64,000 nucleotides of DNA from Acidobacteriota bacterium. GTDB lineage: Bacteria > Acidobacteriota > Thermoanaerobaculia > Multivoradales > Multivoraceae. The notes beneath the pieces are model-generated. The model was not told where the DNA came from. It made no database searches and saw only the letters and a list, made by a program, of their open reading frames with translations. A program made the position numbers and the translations under genes. Location of the stretch: positions 80,359 to 144,358 of the forward strand of contig JAPPFP010000024.1 in the NCBI GenBank assembly GCA_028877275.1. Reading direction: 5' to 3'. Position 1 is the stretch's first letter; each line of letters begins with the position of its first letter. Shown here in pieces: positions 17,637-25,861 of this stretch.

Positions 17637-17645
17637 TACGGAGCG

Positions 17646-18401
17646 ATGAAGATGCGCCAATCGGGGATGACGTTCGGGTTGGCTTCGGCCCTGCTCCTGG
17701 CTGGCTGCGCCGTGCGCATTGGCGAAGGAGCGCCGGAGCCCGACCTCGAGCCGGTCACCGCCCGCAACCAGCCCGGCACGGGCATGGGCCTCTACGAACC
17801 GGAGCAGCACGAGCTGTACGACGGCCGCTTCGTCATCGTGGGGACCGGCGTCCACCAGGTCGGCCGGCTGGACGACGAGTCGCCCTGGGACCACATGGGC
17901 GACGACGCGAGCAACGTGGCGCCGGTCGGCGGCGAGATCCTGATCGACGTCGACGAGATCGCCAACACCGGCACGTTCCGCGCCGAGCTGCAGCTTCCGG
18001 AAGGCGAGTACGTCGTCGAACTGGACCGCTTCCACGAGTTCTCGCCGTGCCAGGACGGCGGCATCGCGGCGTACCTGTTCGAGCACGGCGACGCCGGCTG
18101 CGGCGACTCGAACTGGCCCAAGAGTCTCCTCTATGTCGCCGGCTGGGGCTACGGCCGCGCGACCCTCGACGGCGAGGAGCTGTACAGCGACTACCAGATC
18201 CACTTCATGGTCACGCAGGGAATGCGCGACCGCGAAACGCTCCAGGTCCAACTCGAACCGACCGACGGTCCCGCCGGAGCGGTCAACCCCGCGGCCCAGC
18301 AACTCGACTTCTACATCCGCAGCCCCGAGAACAACGACGCCAACCACCCCAACCGCGAGGTCTTCGACCACTTCTTCGCCATGGCGGTGACCTGGAAGTA
18401 G
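17646..18401 (+). CDS. Putative lipoprotein, hypothetical
   Basis: 251 aa. The N-terminus ends in a lipobox, LLLAGC, so the mature protein is probably lipidated at Cys and membrane-anchored. The rest has no domain I recognise. It is rich in Asp/Glu, with YEPEQHELYDGRFVIVGTGVHQVG and several paired cysteines (SPCQDGG, DAGCGDS), suggesting an extracytoplasmic beta-rich fold. The start is fixed by AGGAGG. Transcribed divergently from the XdhC unit. Confidence 0.7.
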   Translation: MKMRQSGMTFGLASALLLAGCAVRIGEGAPEPDLEPVTARNQPGTGMGLYEPEQHELYDGRFVIVGTGVHQVGRLDDESPWDHMGDDASNVAPVGGEILIDVDEIANTGTFRAELQLPEGEYVVELDRFHEFSPCQDGGIAAYLFEHGDAGCGDSNWPKSLLYVAGWGYGRATLDGEELYSDYQIHFMVTQGMRDRETLQVQLEPTDGPAGAVNPAAQQLDFYIRSPENNDANHPNREVFDHFFAMAVTWK

Positions 18402-18816
18402 CCGGCTGACGACGGCAGCGGCAGCGGCAGCGGGGCGGCGGTAGCGAGACGGCGGCGATTGTGGCCGCCGGACCGGAGAGCGGAGGGGAGGGTCCCAGCG
18501 GCCGCTCGCGCTCTCTGATTGGAGGTGACGTCGGCGCTCGCTTCGGTCGGCTGCGTTTCACGTCGGCGTTGGTTGATGGGAGGTCGGTGGGCGTCACTTG
18601 CCTCCAGCCCGCTGGGACCCTCCCCTCCGCTCCCCGGCCGGGCTGGACGTCGTCGGCTGGCCGTAGGCTGTCGTCCCACACAGGTCGTCGTTCCACACTG
18701 GGTGCGCCGGCGTCCCCGCCGGCCTTGCGGGCGACGCCGCGGAGCGGTGGCGTCCGGGGTAGCGGCGAGGCGGAGCCTCGCTCCCTTATGGCGCCATCTG
18801 AAACACTGCGGCGACC
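18402..18816. other. Intergenic region with hairpin repeat, no gene
   Basis: 415 nt without a convincing reading frame. It contains the large inverted repeat described separately and a GC-rich stretch just before the BNR gene. No -10 box close to the BNR start was found. Confidence 0.6.
18473..18637. repeat. Inverted-repeat element, copy 1
   Basis: Arms 18473-18501 and 18609-18637 are complementary at 28 of 29 positions, with a perfect 24-bp core (GGAGGGGAGGGTCCCAGCGG is part of it). About 107 nt lie between the arms. A related element lies at 20101-20253 in inverted orientation, on the other side of the BNR gene. No coding capacity, so it is a REP/MITE-like candidate. Confidence 0.65.
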
Positions 18817-20031
18817 ATGAGCCGTCTTGCGCGATGCTTCACGCCTGTCGTGTTGTTGGCTACTGCTGCGTCCGCGGAGGTGCGGTTGCTCGACACGCCT
18901 GCGGCAGAGAAGAGCAGCAGTTACTCACTCGCGGCGACAGAGGGTGGCGGCGTGTTCCTGAGCTGGGTCGAGTCCGCGGAGGGGGTCGGTCATTCACTGC
19001 GATTCGCGGAGTTGCGCGAAGACGAGTGGGGCGACGCGACAACCGTCGCCACGGGCGAAGGCTGGTTCGTCAACTGGATCGACCACCCCGCAGTGGTTCC
19101 ACTGCCCGGCGGCCGGCTGGCGGCGCACCGGCTGGTTCACGACGAGGACCGTCAGGGCGATTACGGCTACGGCATCAGGCTGGCGTTCTCGCACGACCGG
19201 GGCGCGACCTGGCGGGAGGTGTTCCGGGCGAGCGGCGACGGCGTTGACGGGTACGCGGGATTCGTGGCGTATGCCCCGGCCGCGGACGGGCTCGAGATGG
19301 CCTACCTGTCTACGGTCCGTGACGACGATGTGGAGGCGGCCGCAGGGGGACACGGCGAGGTGGAACCTCGGATGGCCCTTCGTTCGGCCCGCTTCAACGC
19401 AGCCGGCAGGCTCGTAGGCGATCGCCAGGTGGACGCCGACGTCTGCAGTTGCTGCACGACGGCGATGGCGCCGAGTTCGGATGGCCTGTTTCTGGCCTTT
19501 CGCGACCGCCGCGAAGGCGAGTTCCGGGATATCTCCTTCGCCCGCCTCCGGGACGAACGATGGAGCAGTCCGAGACTCGTCCACCGCGACGGCTGGCACA
19601 TCCGGGGTTGCCCGACCAACGGCCCGGCCCTGGCTTCGAGTGAATCAGGCCCGGCAGTCGCCTGGTTCACCGCCGCCGGCGGCGAGTCGAAGGTACTGGC
19701 TGCCTTCTGGAACAGCGGAAAGCAACGGTTCGACGATCCGATCCGAATCGACAACGGCTCCCCCCGCGGCTGGGCCGGCATCGCCACTCTCGAGGACGGC
19801 AGCGCCGCAGTCAGTTGGGTCGAGCGCTCAGAGGCCGGTCACTTCGAGTTGCGAGTCCGCCGTGTCAGCGAAGCCGGAAGCACCGGCACAGCACTCACTG
19901 TAGCGCCCGTGCCCGCCGGTCGTAGCGCTGTCGGCGTACCCAAGCTCGTCCGCAGCAGAGACGGCCTGATCTTCGCCTGGCGAGACGGGGGCGTACACAC
20001 CGCTGTAGTGCCGACCGAGGCTCTTGAGTAG
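18817..20031 (+). CDS. Secreted BNR/sialidase-like beta-propeller protein
   Basis: 404 aa with a signal peptide ending TAASA. An Asp-box, SHDRGATW, and repeated beta-strand patterns such as GGGVFLSWVES, GLFLAFRDRR and GPAVAWFTAAGG indicate a sialidase-type propeller. A CSCC cluster and a GCPTNGP stretch are conserved landmarks of this bacterial subgroup. Sialidase catalytic Arg triad and Tyr cannot be confirmed, so glycosidase activity is uncertain; a binding role is possible. It is an isolated gene bracketed by the two hairpin repeats. Confidence 0.7.
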   Translation: MSRLARCFTPVVLLATAASAEVRLLDTPAAEKSSSYSLAATEGGGVFLSWVESAEGVGHSLRFAELREDEWGDATTVATGEGWFVNWIDHPAVVPLPGGRLAAHRLVHDEDRQGDYGYGIRLAFSHDRGATWREVFRASGDGVDGYAGFVAYAPAADGLEMAYLSTVRDDDVEAAAGGHGEVEPRMALRSARFNAAGRLVGDRQVDADVCSCCTTAMAPSSDGLFLAFRDRREGEFRDISFARLRDERWSSPRLVHRDGWHIRGCPTNGPALASSESGPAVAWFTAAGGESKVLAAFWNSGKQRFDDPIRIDNGSPRGWAGIATLEDGSAAVSWVERSEAGHFELRVRRVSEAGSTGTALTVAPVPAGRSAVGVPKLVRSRDGLIFAWRDGGVHTAVVPTEALE

Positions 20032-20100
20032 GCGCCGAGCCCCCAGCCCGTTCCGCGGCCAACACTCGGTCGACGTGCCAGTGTCCGACGCCGTCCAGCC

Positions 20101-20253
20101 GGTCCGGAGGCCTGAGGGGGAGGGTCCCAGCGGACTCGGAGCGAGCGACGCTCGACGTCCAACCGGAGCGAGCGGAGTGGAGTGAGCGCCGACACCCCAT
20201 CCTCCGACCAAGCGCGAACGGCCGCTGGGCCCCCCTCCCCTCGGCCCCGGACC
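20101..20253. repeat. Inverted-repeat element, copy 2
   Basis: Left arm 20101-20133 and right arm 20222-20253 are imperfectly complementary, sharing the GAGGGTCCCAGCGG core with copy 1. The loop, read on the minus strand, shares gtcggcgctc and the gccg(t/c)tcgcgct start with copy 1, so the two copies are in opposite orientation around the BNR gene. It fills most of the convergent space between the BNR and monooxygenase genes. Confidence 0.6.
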
Positions 20254-20293
20254 GGCGGTTCCAACCTCCGCCGCTCGCGCTGCACCCGCGTCG

Positions 20294-21658
20294 CTACTCG
20301 CCGGCGCCCGTGGCGGCGCCGGCCGCCGCGTGCTCTTCGTAGTCCTCCTCGGACAGGAAGACGAAGTTGGTCCAGCCGATGGCCATGTCGTCGACGGTTC
20401 GGTTGCCCCAGCCGACCCAGGCGGTCGGGTCGGGGTTGTAGGGGTTGTTCTCCGAGTTGTCGTGGTACGAGGTCACGTGCAGGACGGTGCCCGCGGGGAA
20501 GACAGGCGGGTGCTTGTACGGGTAGGCGATCTGCCAGTTGAAGTCGTAGTTCTGGATGCGGGTGAGCAGTTCGCGGCGGCCGTCGGGGTGGATCGCCTCG
20601 AGTTCCATGCCCTTGCCCCGGTAGTGCATGTGGGCCTGGAAGCTGATCAACTGGATCGGCCGGTCGAGGACGCGGTAGCCGTCGTGGCGGACGTTGTCGG
20701 CGCCGGGCGGGATCGAGAGCTCGTTGTTGCGCCAGCCGCGGTTGCTGGGCAGGCCCGCGAACAGGCGGGTGGAGACGATCCGGTGCTTCGGCACGACGCC
20801 GCGGGGGTAGAAGCCGAAGCCGACCCGCTGGCGGTCGCGGATCACCTCGCCGATCGAGTGGTAGTGGCCGCTGAAGCGAATCTTGGCTCCGGCCATCAGC
20901 AGCTTGCCGGTGTTCTCGGCGTAGAGGTCGCCGGTGTTGCCGACCGCGTACTCGATGAGCAGCGAGCCGACCGGGTTGCCCTCGGCGTCGCGGCGGTTCG
21001 GGTCGTCGTCGCGCTCGAAGAAGTCCTCGCCGACGTACTCCGCGTCGTCCTGGATCGCGTAGACCATCGTGTGGTGAACGGTCGCGCGGCCCGGCTTGCT
21101 CGGCTTGACCTCGATCCAGCGGATGTAGCGGTTCTCGGTCAGGCCGGTGTCGGCGATGAAGTTGACGAACAGGTCGGGGCCCTCGGCCGGCACGACCATG
21201 TCCTCCTGCATCTCGACCACCAGGTCGGGCTCACCGTACTCCCAGGCGTCGCCGTCGGGCCAGTCGATCGGCGACGGCAGGTCTGCGGGATTGCCGCGCG
21301 GGGCGCCGCCGTCGACCCAGGCCGTGACCAGGGCGATCTCCTCGTCGCTCAGGCTCGGATCCGGTTCGTAGACGCCGATCGTGCGGTCGATGTGCCAGGG
21401 CGGCATCTGCCGGGACTCGACCCGGCGCTTGATGGACCGCGCCCAGGGCCGAATCTGCTCGTAGGTGAGGAGCGACATCGGCGCGGCGGTCTCCGGCCGG
21501 TGGCACCGCTCGCACGAGCGCTGGAAGATCGGCGCGATGTCGCGGCTGAAGGTCGGGGTGTCGGCGTCGGCAGCCGTCGCTGGTGAAGCGGCTGGAAGGG
21601 CAAGGAGGGCGAGCAGCGGAATCGCGGCCGTCGTCAGGGTTCCGAGAGTCCGGTTCAT
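20294..21658 (-). CDS. Cytochrome c-fused copper monooxygenase-like protein
   Basis: 454 aa from the ATG with GAGGAG upstream. Signal peptide to about residue 28 (ATAADA). A single haem c site, SCERCH, near residue 49 with a downstream MPPWH ligand Met defines a cytochrome c domain. The rest resembles copper type II ascorbate-dependent (PHM/DBM-like) monooxygenases: VHHTMVYA, SGHYHS, the HMHYRGKGM copper-site pair and a TSYHDNSENNPYNP motif. Likely an extracytoplasmic redox enzyme. Its start overlaps the upstream secreted gene by 4 nt. Substrate is unknown; its operon holds an AbgT transporter. Confidence 0.8.
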   Translation of the reverse strand: MNRTLGTLTTAAIPLLALLALPAASPATAADADTPTFSRDIAPIFQRSCERCHRPETAAPMSLLTYEQIRPWARSIKRRVESRQMPPWHIDRTIGVYEPDPSLSDEEIALVTAWVDGGAPRGNPADLPSPIDWPDGDAWEYGEPDLVVEMQEDMVVPAEGPDLFVNFIADTGLTENRYIRWIEVKPSKPGRATVHHTMVYAIQDDAEYVGEDFFERDDDPNRRDAEGNPVGSLLIEYAVGNTGDLYAENTGKLLMAGAKIRFSGHYHSIGEVIRDRQRVGFGFYPRGVVPKHRIVSTRLFAGLPSNRGWRNNELSIPPGADNVRHDGYRVLDRPIQLISFQAHMHYRGKGMELEAIHPDGRRELLTRIQNYDFNWQIAYPYKHPPVFPAGTVLHVTSYHDNSENNPYNPDPTAWVGWGNRTVDDMAIGWTNFVFLSEEDYEEHAAAGAATGAGE

Positions 21659-22155
21659 GGTTGGCTCCTCGTGCTGGCCGGTTCTGGTGCGAGGCAGACG
21701 CCCTGGTCGGCGGTGGCGGTGTCGACCTGTTTCGCCCGGCGGTAGGCCATGGAGATGTTCTCGATCAGGTAGAGGGTATCGATTCCGCCGCGCTCCGTCG
21801 TCTTCTCCGTGTTTTCGCCCACGGTGACGGACCAGCTCAGGTTGCCCTCGTAGTCGACCGGGAGCACGACCAGGCAGACGTTGCGATGGCGTCCCGGTTC
21901 GAAGATGGTTGGCTGGCCGCGGTCGGCCGGTCCCGGGTCGAAGCCGTTCGCTTCGCCGGCGGGGATCTCGACGGCCACCGCGTTGTGGTTGTAGTAGCCG
22001 AACACGAGAACGGCCGTGCCGTCGTCGTTCGGCACGTAGCCCTCGTAGACCGGGTAGACCGGCCGGGTCGGCTGCGCCCAGGTCGCCGTTGCGAGCAGGG
22101 CGCACAGCACCAGAAACAGGGACAGCGCCGCGCGTGTCGACGGTGCCTTCTTCAT
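21655..22155 (-). CDS. Secreted hypothetical protein, partner of monooxygenase-like gene
   Basis: 166 aa with a signal peptide ending ATWAQ. The mature part begins with RPVYPVYEGYVPNDDGTAVLVFGYYNHN and has one ENIS/AYRR region near its end. It has no recognised domain; the size and strand-rich pattern suggest a small beta sandwich. It lies between the AbgT transporter (7-nt gap) and the copper monooxygenase-like gene (4-nt overlap), so the three are probably one operon. Confidence 0.6.
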   Translation of the reverse strand: MKKAPSTRAALSLFLVLCALLATATWAQPTRPVYPVYEGYVPNDDGTAVLVFGYYNHNAVAVEIPAGEANGFDPGPADRGQPTIFEPGRHRNVCLVVLPVDYEGNLSWSVTVGENTEKTTERGGIDTLYLIENISMAYRRAKQVDTATADQGVCLAPEPASTRSQP

Positions 22156-22162
22156 CGCGCGA

Positions 22163-23734
22163 TCAGACCGCAGGGTAGGTGTAACCCGCCTGGAGGCCGA
22201 GCGGAATGCCCAGCAGCCAGTAGCCGACCAGGAAGACCGTCCAGGTGATGAGCAGGGTGACGGCGTACGGGATCATCAGCGACAGGACGGTGCCGATGCC
22301 CGCGTTCTTCGTGTACCGCTGGCAGAAGACGACGACCAGCGGGAAGTAGGGCATGAGCGGCGTGACGATGTTCGTCACGCTGTCGCCGACCCGGTAGGCG
22401 GCCTGCGTCAGCTCGGGCGAGATCCCCAGGCTCATCAGCATCGGCACGAAGATGACCGAGAGCACCGCCCACTTGGCCGATGCCGAGCCCACGAACAGGT
22501 TGACGACCGCCGACAGCAGGATGATTCCGACCACGGTCGCCTGGGCGGGCAGCCCGAGATCGCGCAGGAAGTTCGCGCCCTTGAGCGCGATCAGCAGGCC
22601 CACGTTCGAGCTGCTGAACGCGGCGATGAACTGGGCGGCGAAGAAGGCCATGACGAGGTAGTAGGCCATCGTGCGCATCGCGTCGCTCATGCCGTCGACG
22701 ATGTCCCGGTGGGTCTTCACCGTGCCGGCGACGTAGCCGTGCACGACGCCGGGGATCAGGAAGAAGACGAAGATCAGGGGCACCAGCATCTGCATCAGCG
22801 GCGCCGAAAACGCGGTCAACTCGCCGGCATCGCTGCGCAGCGGCGACGCCTCGGGCCACGCCCAGATCAGCAGGACGACCAGGCCGACCACCAGGGACGC
22901 CATGCCGGCCAGGAAACCCCGGCGGTCCTTCAGGCTGGGTTCCTCCATCTTCGGCATCTCTTCCGGATCGCCGTCGACCTCGGTGCCACGGAGCCTCGGC
23001 TCGATCACCCGGTCGGTCAGGTACCAGCCGACGGCGATCACCAGGATGGAGGACAGCCCGGTGAACATCAGGTTGCAGAGCGGGTTGACCAGTACTTCGG
23101 GATCGAGGATCTGGGCCGCCGACTGCGTGAAGCCCTGGAGCAGCGGATCGATGCCCGAGGGGATGAAGTTGGCGGAGAAGCCGCCCGACACGCCGGCGAA
23201 GGCGGCCCCGATGCCGGCGAGCGGATGGCGGCCGGCGGCGTAGAAGATGACCCCGCCGAGCGGGATGACGAGCACGTAGCCGGCGTCCGCCGCCGTGTGG
23301 CTGACGATCGCGGCGAGGATCAGCATCGGCGTCAGCAGGCTCCTCGGCGTGAACCCGAGGATCAGGCGCAGGCCGGTGTTGATGAACCCCGTCTTCTCCG
23401 CCACGCCGACGCCGAGAAGCGCGACGAGCACCACGCCCAGCGGAGCGAACCCGGTGAACGTCGTCACCAGCCGCGCCATGAACGTCGCGAGCGCCTCGCC
23501 GGTGAGCTGGTTCTGGATCCGGACGGGTTCGCCGGTGACCGGGTGGATGTCCGCGAACTGGACCGGCGCCAGCAACGCCGAGGCGATCCAGGTCAGGAAC
23601 AGCAGGAGCAGGAAGAGGATCGCCGGGTCCGGCAGCTTGTTGCCGACGACCTCGATGGCGGTCAGGAAACGGTTGAGAAGTCCCTTCGGCCGGCCGTTGC
23701 CGGCCTTCTGCGCCTCGTCGCCTGCCTTCGCCAT
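22163..23734 (-). CDS. AbgT-family transporter
   Basis: 523 aa, typical AbgT size, with about nine to eleven hydrophobic segments. Family landmarks include VVGNKLPDPAILFLLLL at the start, SHTAADAGYVLVIPLGG, GVSGGFSANFIPSGIDPLL and an FVGSASAKWAVLSVIFVPM near the C-terminus. AbgT proteins import p-aminobenzoyl-glutamate or export sulfonamide-type antimetabolites, driven by ion gradients. The start has GGGAGGAG upstream. It heads the unit with the secreted protein and copper enzyme. Confidence 0.92.
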   Translation of the reverse strand: MAKAGDEAQKAGNGRPKGLLNRFLTAIEVVGNKLPDPAILFLLLLFLTWIASALLAPVQFADIHPVTGEPVRIQNQLTGEALATFMARLVTTFTGFAPLGVVLVALLGVGVAEKTGFINTGLRLILGFTPRSLLTPMLILAAIVSHTAADAGYVLVIPLGGVIFYAAGRHPLAGIGAAFAGVSGGFSANFIPSGIDPLLQGFTQSAAQILDPEVLVNPLCNLMFTGLSSILVIAVGWYLTDRVIEPRLRGTEVDGDPEEMPKMEEPSLKDRRGFLAGMASLVVGLVVLLIWAWPEASPLRSDAGELTAFSAPLMQMLVPLIFVFFLIPGVVHGYVAGTVKTHRDIVDGMSDAMRTMAYYLVMAFFAAQFIAAFSSSNVGLLIALKGANFLRDLGLPAQATVVGIILLSAVVNLFVGSASAKWAVLSVIFVPMLMSLGISPELTQAAYRVGDSVTNIVTPLMPYFPLVVVFCQRYTKNAGIGTVLSLMIPYAVTLLITWTVFLVGYWLLGIPLGLQAGYTYPAV

Positions 23735-23811
23735 ACGCCGGCTCCTCCCGTTTCTCCCGCTGTGGACGGAACGGTCATCTTAGCGCCCGCGCGGCAGGCT
23801 GAGCCCGGCTG

Positions 23812-23845
23812 ATTGCAAGGTTGGCCCGCGGCCAATTGCAAGGTT
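23812..23845. promoter_or_regulatory. Palindrome flanked by direct repeats upstream of abgT-like gene
   Basis: A perfect inverted repeat TTGGCC-CGC-GGCCAA (23821-23835) is bracketed by two 11-bp direct repeats ATTGCAAGGTT at 23812 and 23835, 23 bp apart, about two helical turns. It is a plausible operator for the AbgT operon or a terminator for hupE; no T-run follows, which favours the operator. Confidence 0.45.
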
Positions 23846-23848
23846 CCG

Positions 23849-24877
23849 TCAGACGACGATCCGACCCACCCGTTCCACGAACCAGAACGCCGCGATGATC
23901 CCGGTCGCGTAGATCGGCGTCCGCAGGACCAGTTCCGGCACGACGATGCCGACGCGCTTGACGACGGCCACGCCGGCAAGCACCACGGCGACGACCAGGA
24001 GTTGCCCGACTTCGACGCCGACGTTGAACAGGAAGAGCGCCATGGCGATCGCGCGCTGCGGCAGGCCGATCTCGGCCAGGGCGCCGGCGAAGCCGAATCC
24101 GTGCAGCAGGCCGAAGGCGAAGGCGATGAGCCACGGACTCTTCGTCGTGATCGGCGATCGCTGGTCCTCGGGTCGCAGCAGCTCCACCGCCAGGAACAGG
24201 ATGGACAGGGCGATCACCGCCTCGACCGGCGCCGAGGAGAGCTTGACGACGTCCAGCGACGAGAGCGCGAGCGTGATGCTGTGGGCGAGCGTGAACGAGG
24301 TGATGACGCCGACCAGGCGCCAGGGACTGCGGACGTAGAAGAGCAGGCCGATGACGAACAGGATGTGGTCGAAGCCGAAGACCAGGTGCTCGACGCCGAG
24401 CCGGAAGTAGGGCAGGGCGTTGCCGGCCGCCTCCCGATCGACGGTGACCGAGGGCGCTTCCGGCCGGAGCAGTTGGGTGAGACTGTCGCCGTTGGTGAAG
24501 CTCATCCGCAGCAGAACGTCCGTCAGGGTGCGCTCCAGCCCGGCGATGCCGAAGGTCTCGCCGTGGAAGATGCGGTCCGGATCGCCATCCGCCGCCTCGC
24601 ATTCCACGGTCCAGCGTTCGACCAGGGCGCCGGCCAGGTTCTCCGGCGCCTGCCGGGCGGTTTCGGTGCAGTGTTCCGGCAGCACCGGGTCGAGCAGGAG
24701 CAGGAGCGCGCCGCGGCGAGGCTGCTTCCAGACGACCTCGAAGGTCCCCGGCTCGCCCTCGTTCAGTTCGAGGTAGCCGGGACGGACCTCGTGAGCGCTC
24801 GCGGGGACGACCGCTGCGAGCCAGCCAGCGAGGATCGTCGCCGTTGCCAGGGCAAGCCGGCGGAGTCGGAAGCTCAG
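23849..24877 (-). CDS. HupE/UreJ family membrane protein
   Basis: 342 aa. Residues 1-27 are a signal peptide ending PASA|HEVRPG; residues about 30-165 are an extracytoplasmic strand-rich domain; the remainder is a HupE/UreJ_2-type module of seven hydrophobic segments with EHLVFGFDHILF and AFGLLHGFGFAGAL. The start is inferred as CTG, overlapping the upstream stop (CTGA), because an AGGAG lies 7 nt before it and the signal peptide begins there; no ATG, GTG or TTG is well placed. Such proteins are linked to metal uptake but the role here is unknown. It is coupled to a parvulin gene. Confidence 0.75.
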   Translation of the reverse strand: MSFRLRRLALATATILAGWLAAVVPASAHEVRPGYLELNEGEPGTFEVVWKQPRRGALLLLLDPVLPEHCTETARQAPENLAGALVERWTVECEAADGDPDRIFHGETFGIAGLERTLTDVLLRMSFTNGDSLTQLLRPEAPSVTVDREAAGNALPYFRLGVEHLVFGFDHILFVIGLLFYVRSPWRLVGVITSFTLAHSITLALSSLDVVKLSSAPVEAVIALSILFLAVELLRPEDQRSPITTKSPWLIAFAFGLLHGFGFAGALAEIGLPQRAIAMALFLFNVGVEVGQLLVVAVVLAGVAVVKRVGIVVPELVLRTPIYATGIIAAFWFVERVGRIVV

Positions 24878-25800
24878 GGCTCTTCTCCTGCTGCGCTCGC
24901 CTCCGTGCCGCCCTCGAGTTCGGAAACGAAGTCGATCTCCTCGATCTCGACCCGGTAGCGTTCTCGAAGACGTTCGTGAGCGGCCCGGTTCGCGGCGTCG
25001 CGGGCGTCGCGCTGTGCGTCGTCCAGCACCCGCCGGCGCACGTCCTCGAACACCGCCGGCTGCGCTTCCGTGCGGACGGAGAGCCGGACGAGGTGATAGC
25101 CGTAGGCGGACTCGACCGGTCCCGCCCACTCGCCCAGGGGCAGGCTGCCGAGCGCGTCCACGAAGGCGCCGCCGAACAGTTCGGCCAGGTCCTCGGCGGT
25201 CCGTCGCCCGTACTCGCGGCGCAGCATGAAGGGGTCGCCCAGTCGCCGCCAAAGCGTGTTCTCGGGCGCGGCTTCATTTCCCTCAGCGTGGAGCTGATCG
25301 AGGACCTCCGTGGCGGCGCTCATCGCCTCCTCGTCGCTGCCGCGGCGGTCGGGGCTGACGTAGACGTGGCGGAGTGTGAAGCGACGCGGCTCTCCGTAGC
25401 GTTCCGCGTTCTCTTCGAAGTACGCCTCGAGATCGGCGTCCGACACGGCGTCCGTGACCACCGTGTCCTCGATCAGGAAGGACATCTTCTGGGCCAGGCG
25501 CCGACGGACGATCGTGTCGTCCGCGTCGAGGCCCATGCGCGCCGCTTCGCGGACCAGGATCTCTTCCCGAATGTGGTCCTCGACCAGCGAGTCGAGTTCG
25601 GCCACGGTCGGCAGCCGGCCGATCTGGGCGCTCCAGAGGTCGGCCAGCCGGATCACCTGGGCGCGGGTCACGACGATGTTCCGGCCTTCGGCATCGAAGA
25701 CCCCGCCGGCCATGCGGTCGAGAGCGAAGACCCCGACGCCGATGACGAGGAAGACGAAGAGGGGATCGCGGAAGAACCTCCGGAGTCTTGAATCGGGCAT
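24874..25800 (-). CDS. Membrane-anchored parvulin-type peptidyl-prolyl isomerase
   Basis: 308 aa. One N-terminal membrane anchor (FFRDPLFVFLVIGVGVFALD) is followed by a SurA/PpiC-like helical chaperone region (VIRLADLWSAQIGRLP; DHIREEILVREAARMGL) and a parvulin region containing FTLRHVYVSP and YGYHLVRL. It probably assists folding of exported proteins. ATG at 25800 is chosen because a TAGTAT box ends 8 nt upstream; an ATG 12 codons further up is possible. It is followed with a 4-nt overlap by hupE. Confidence 0.82.
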   Translation of the reverse strand: MPDSRLRRFFRDPLFVFLVIGVGVFALDRMAGGVFDAEGRNIVVTRAQVIRLADLWSAQIGRLPTVAELDSLVEDHIREEILVREAARMGLDADDTIVRRRLAQKMSFLIEDTVVTDAVSDADLEAYFEENAERYGEPRRFTLRHVYVSPDRRGSDEEAMSAATEVLDQLHAEGNEAAPENTLWRRLGDPFMLRREYGRRTAEDLAELFGGAFVDALGSLPLGEWAGPVESAYGYHLVRLSVRTEAQPAVFEDVRRRVLDDAQRDARDAANRAAHERLRERYRVEIEEIDFVSELEGGTEASAAGEEP

Positions 25801-25808
25801 GGCGGGGA

Positions 25809-25814
25809 ATACTA
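25809..25814 (-). promoter_or_regulatory. Putative -10 box before parvulin-hupE unit
   Basis: On the minus strand this reads TAGTAT, ends 8 nt before the chosen ATG and has no Shine-Dalgarno after it, consistent with a leaderless transcript. Confidence 0.45.
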
Positions 25815-25861
25815 CGCTCTCGGAGCTGACGGGCATGGAGCCCGAGAAGAGGAGTAGCGCG

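Noticed and set aside
17421..17645. Extended start of the lipoprotein gene
   Set aside because: The extension runs antisense across the XdhC N-domain gene, and AGGAGG plus lipobox place the start at 17646.
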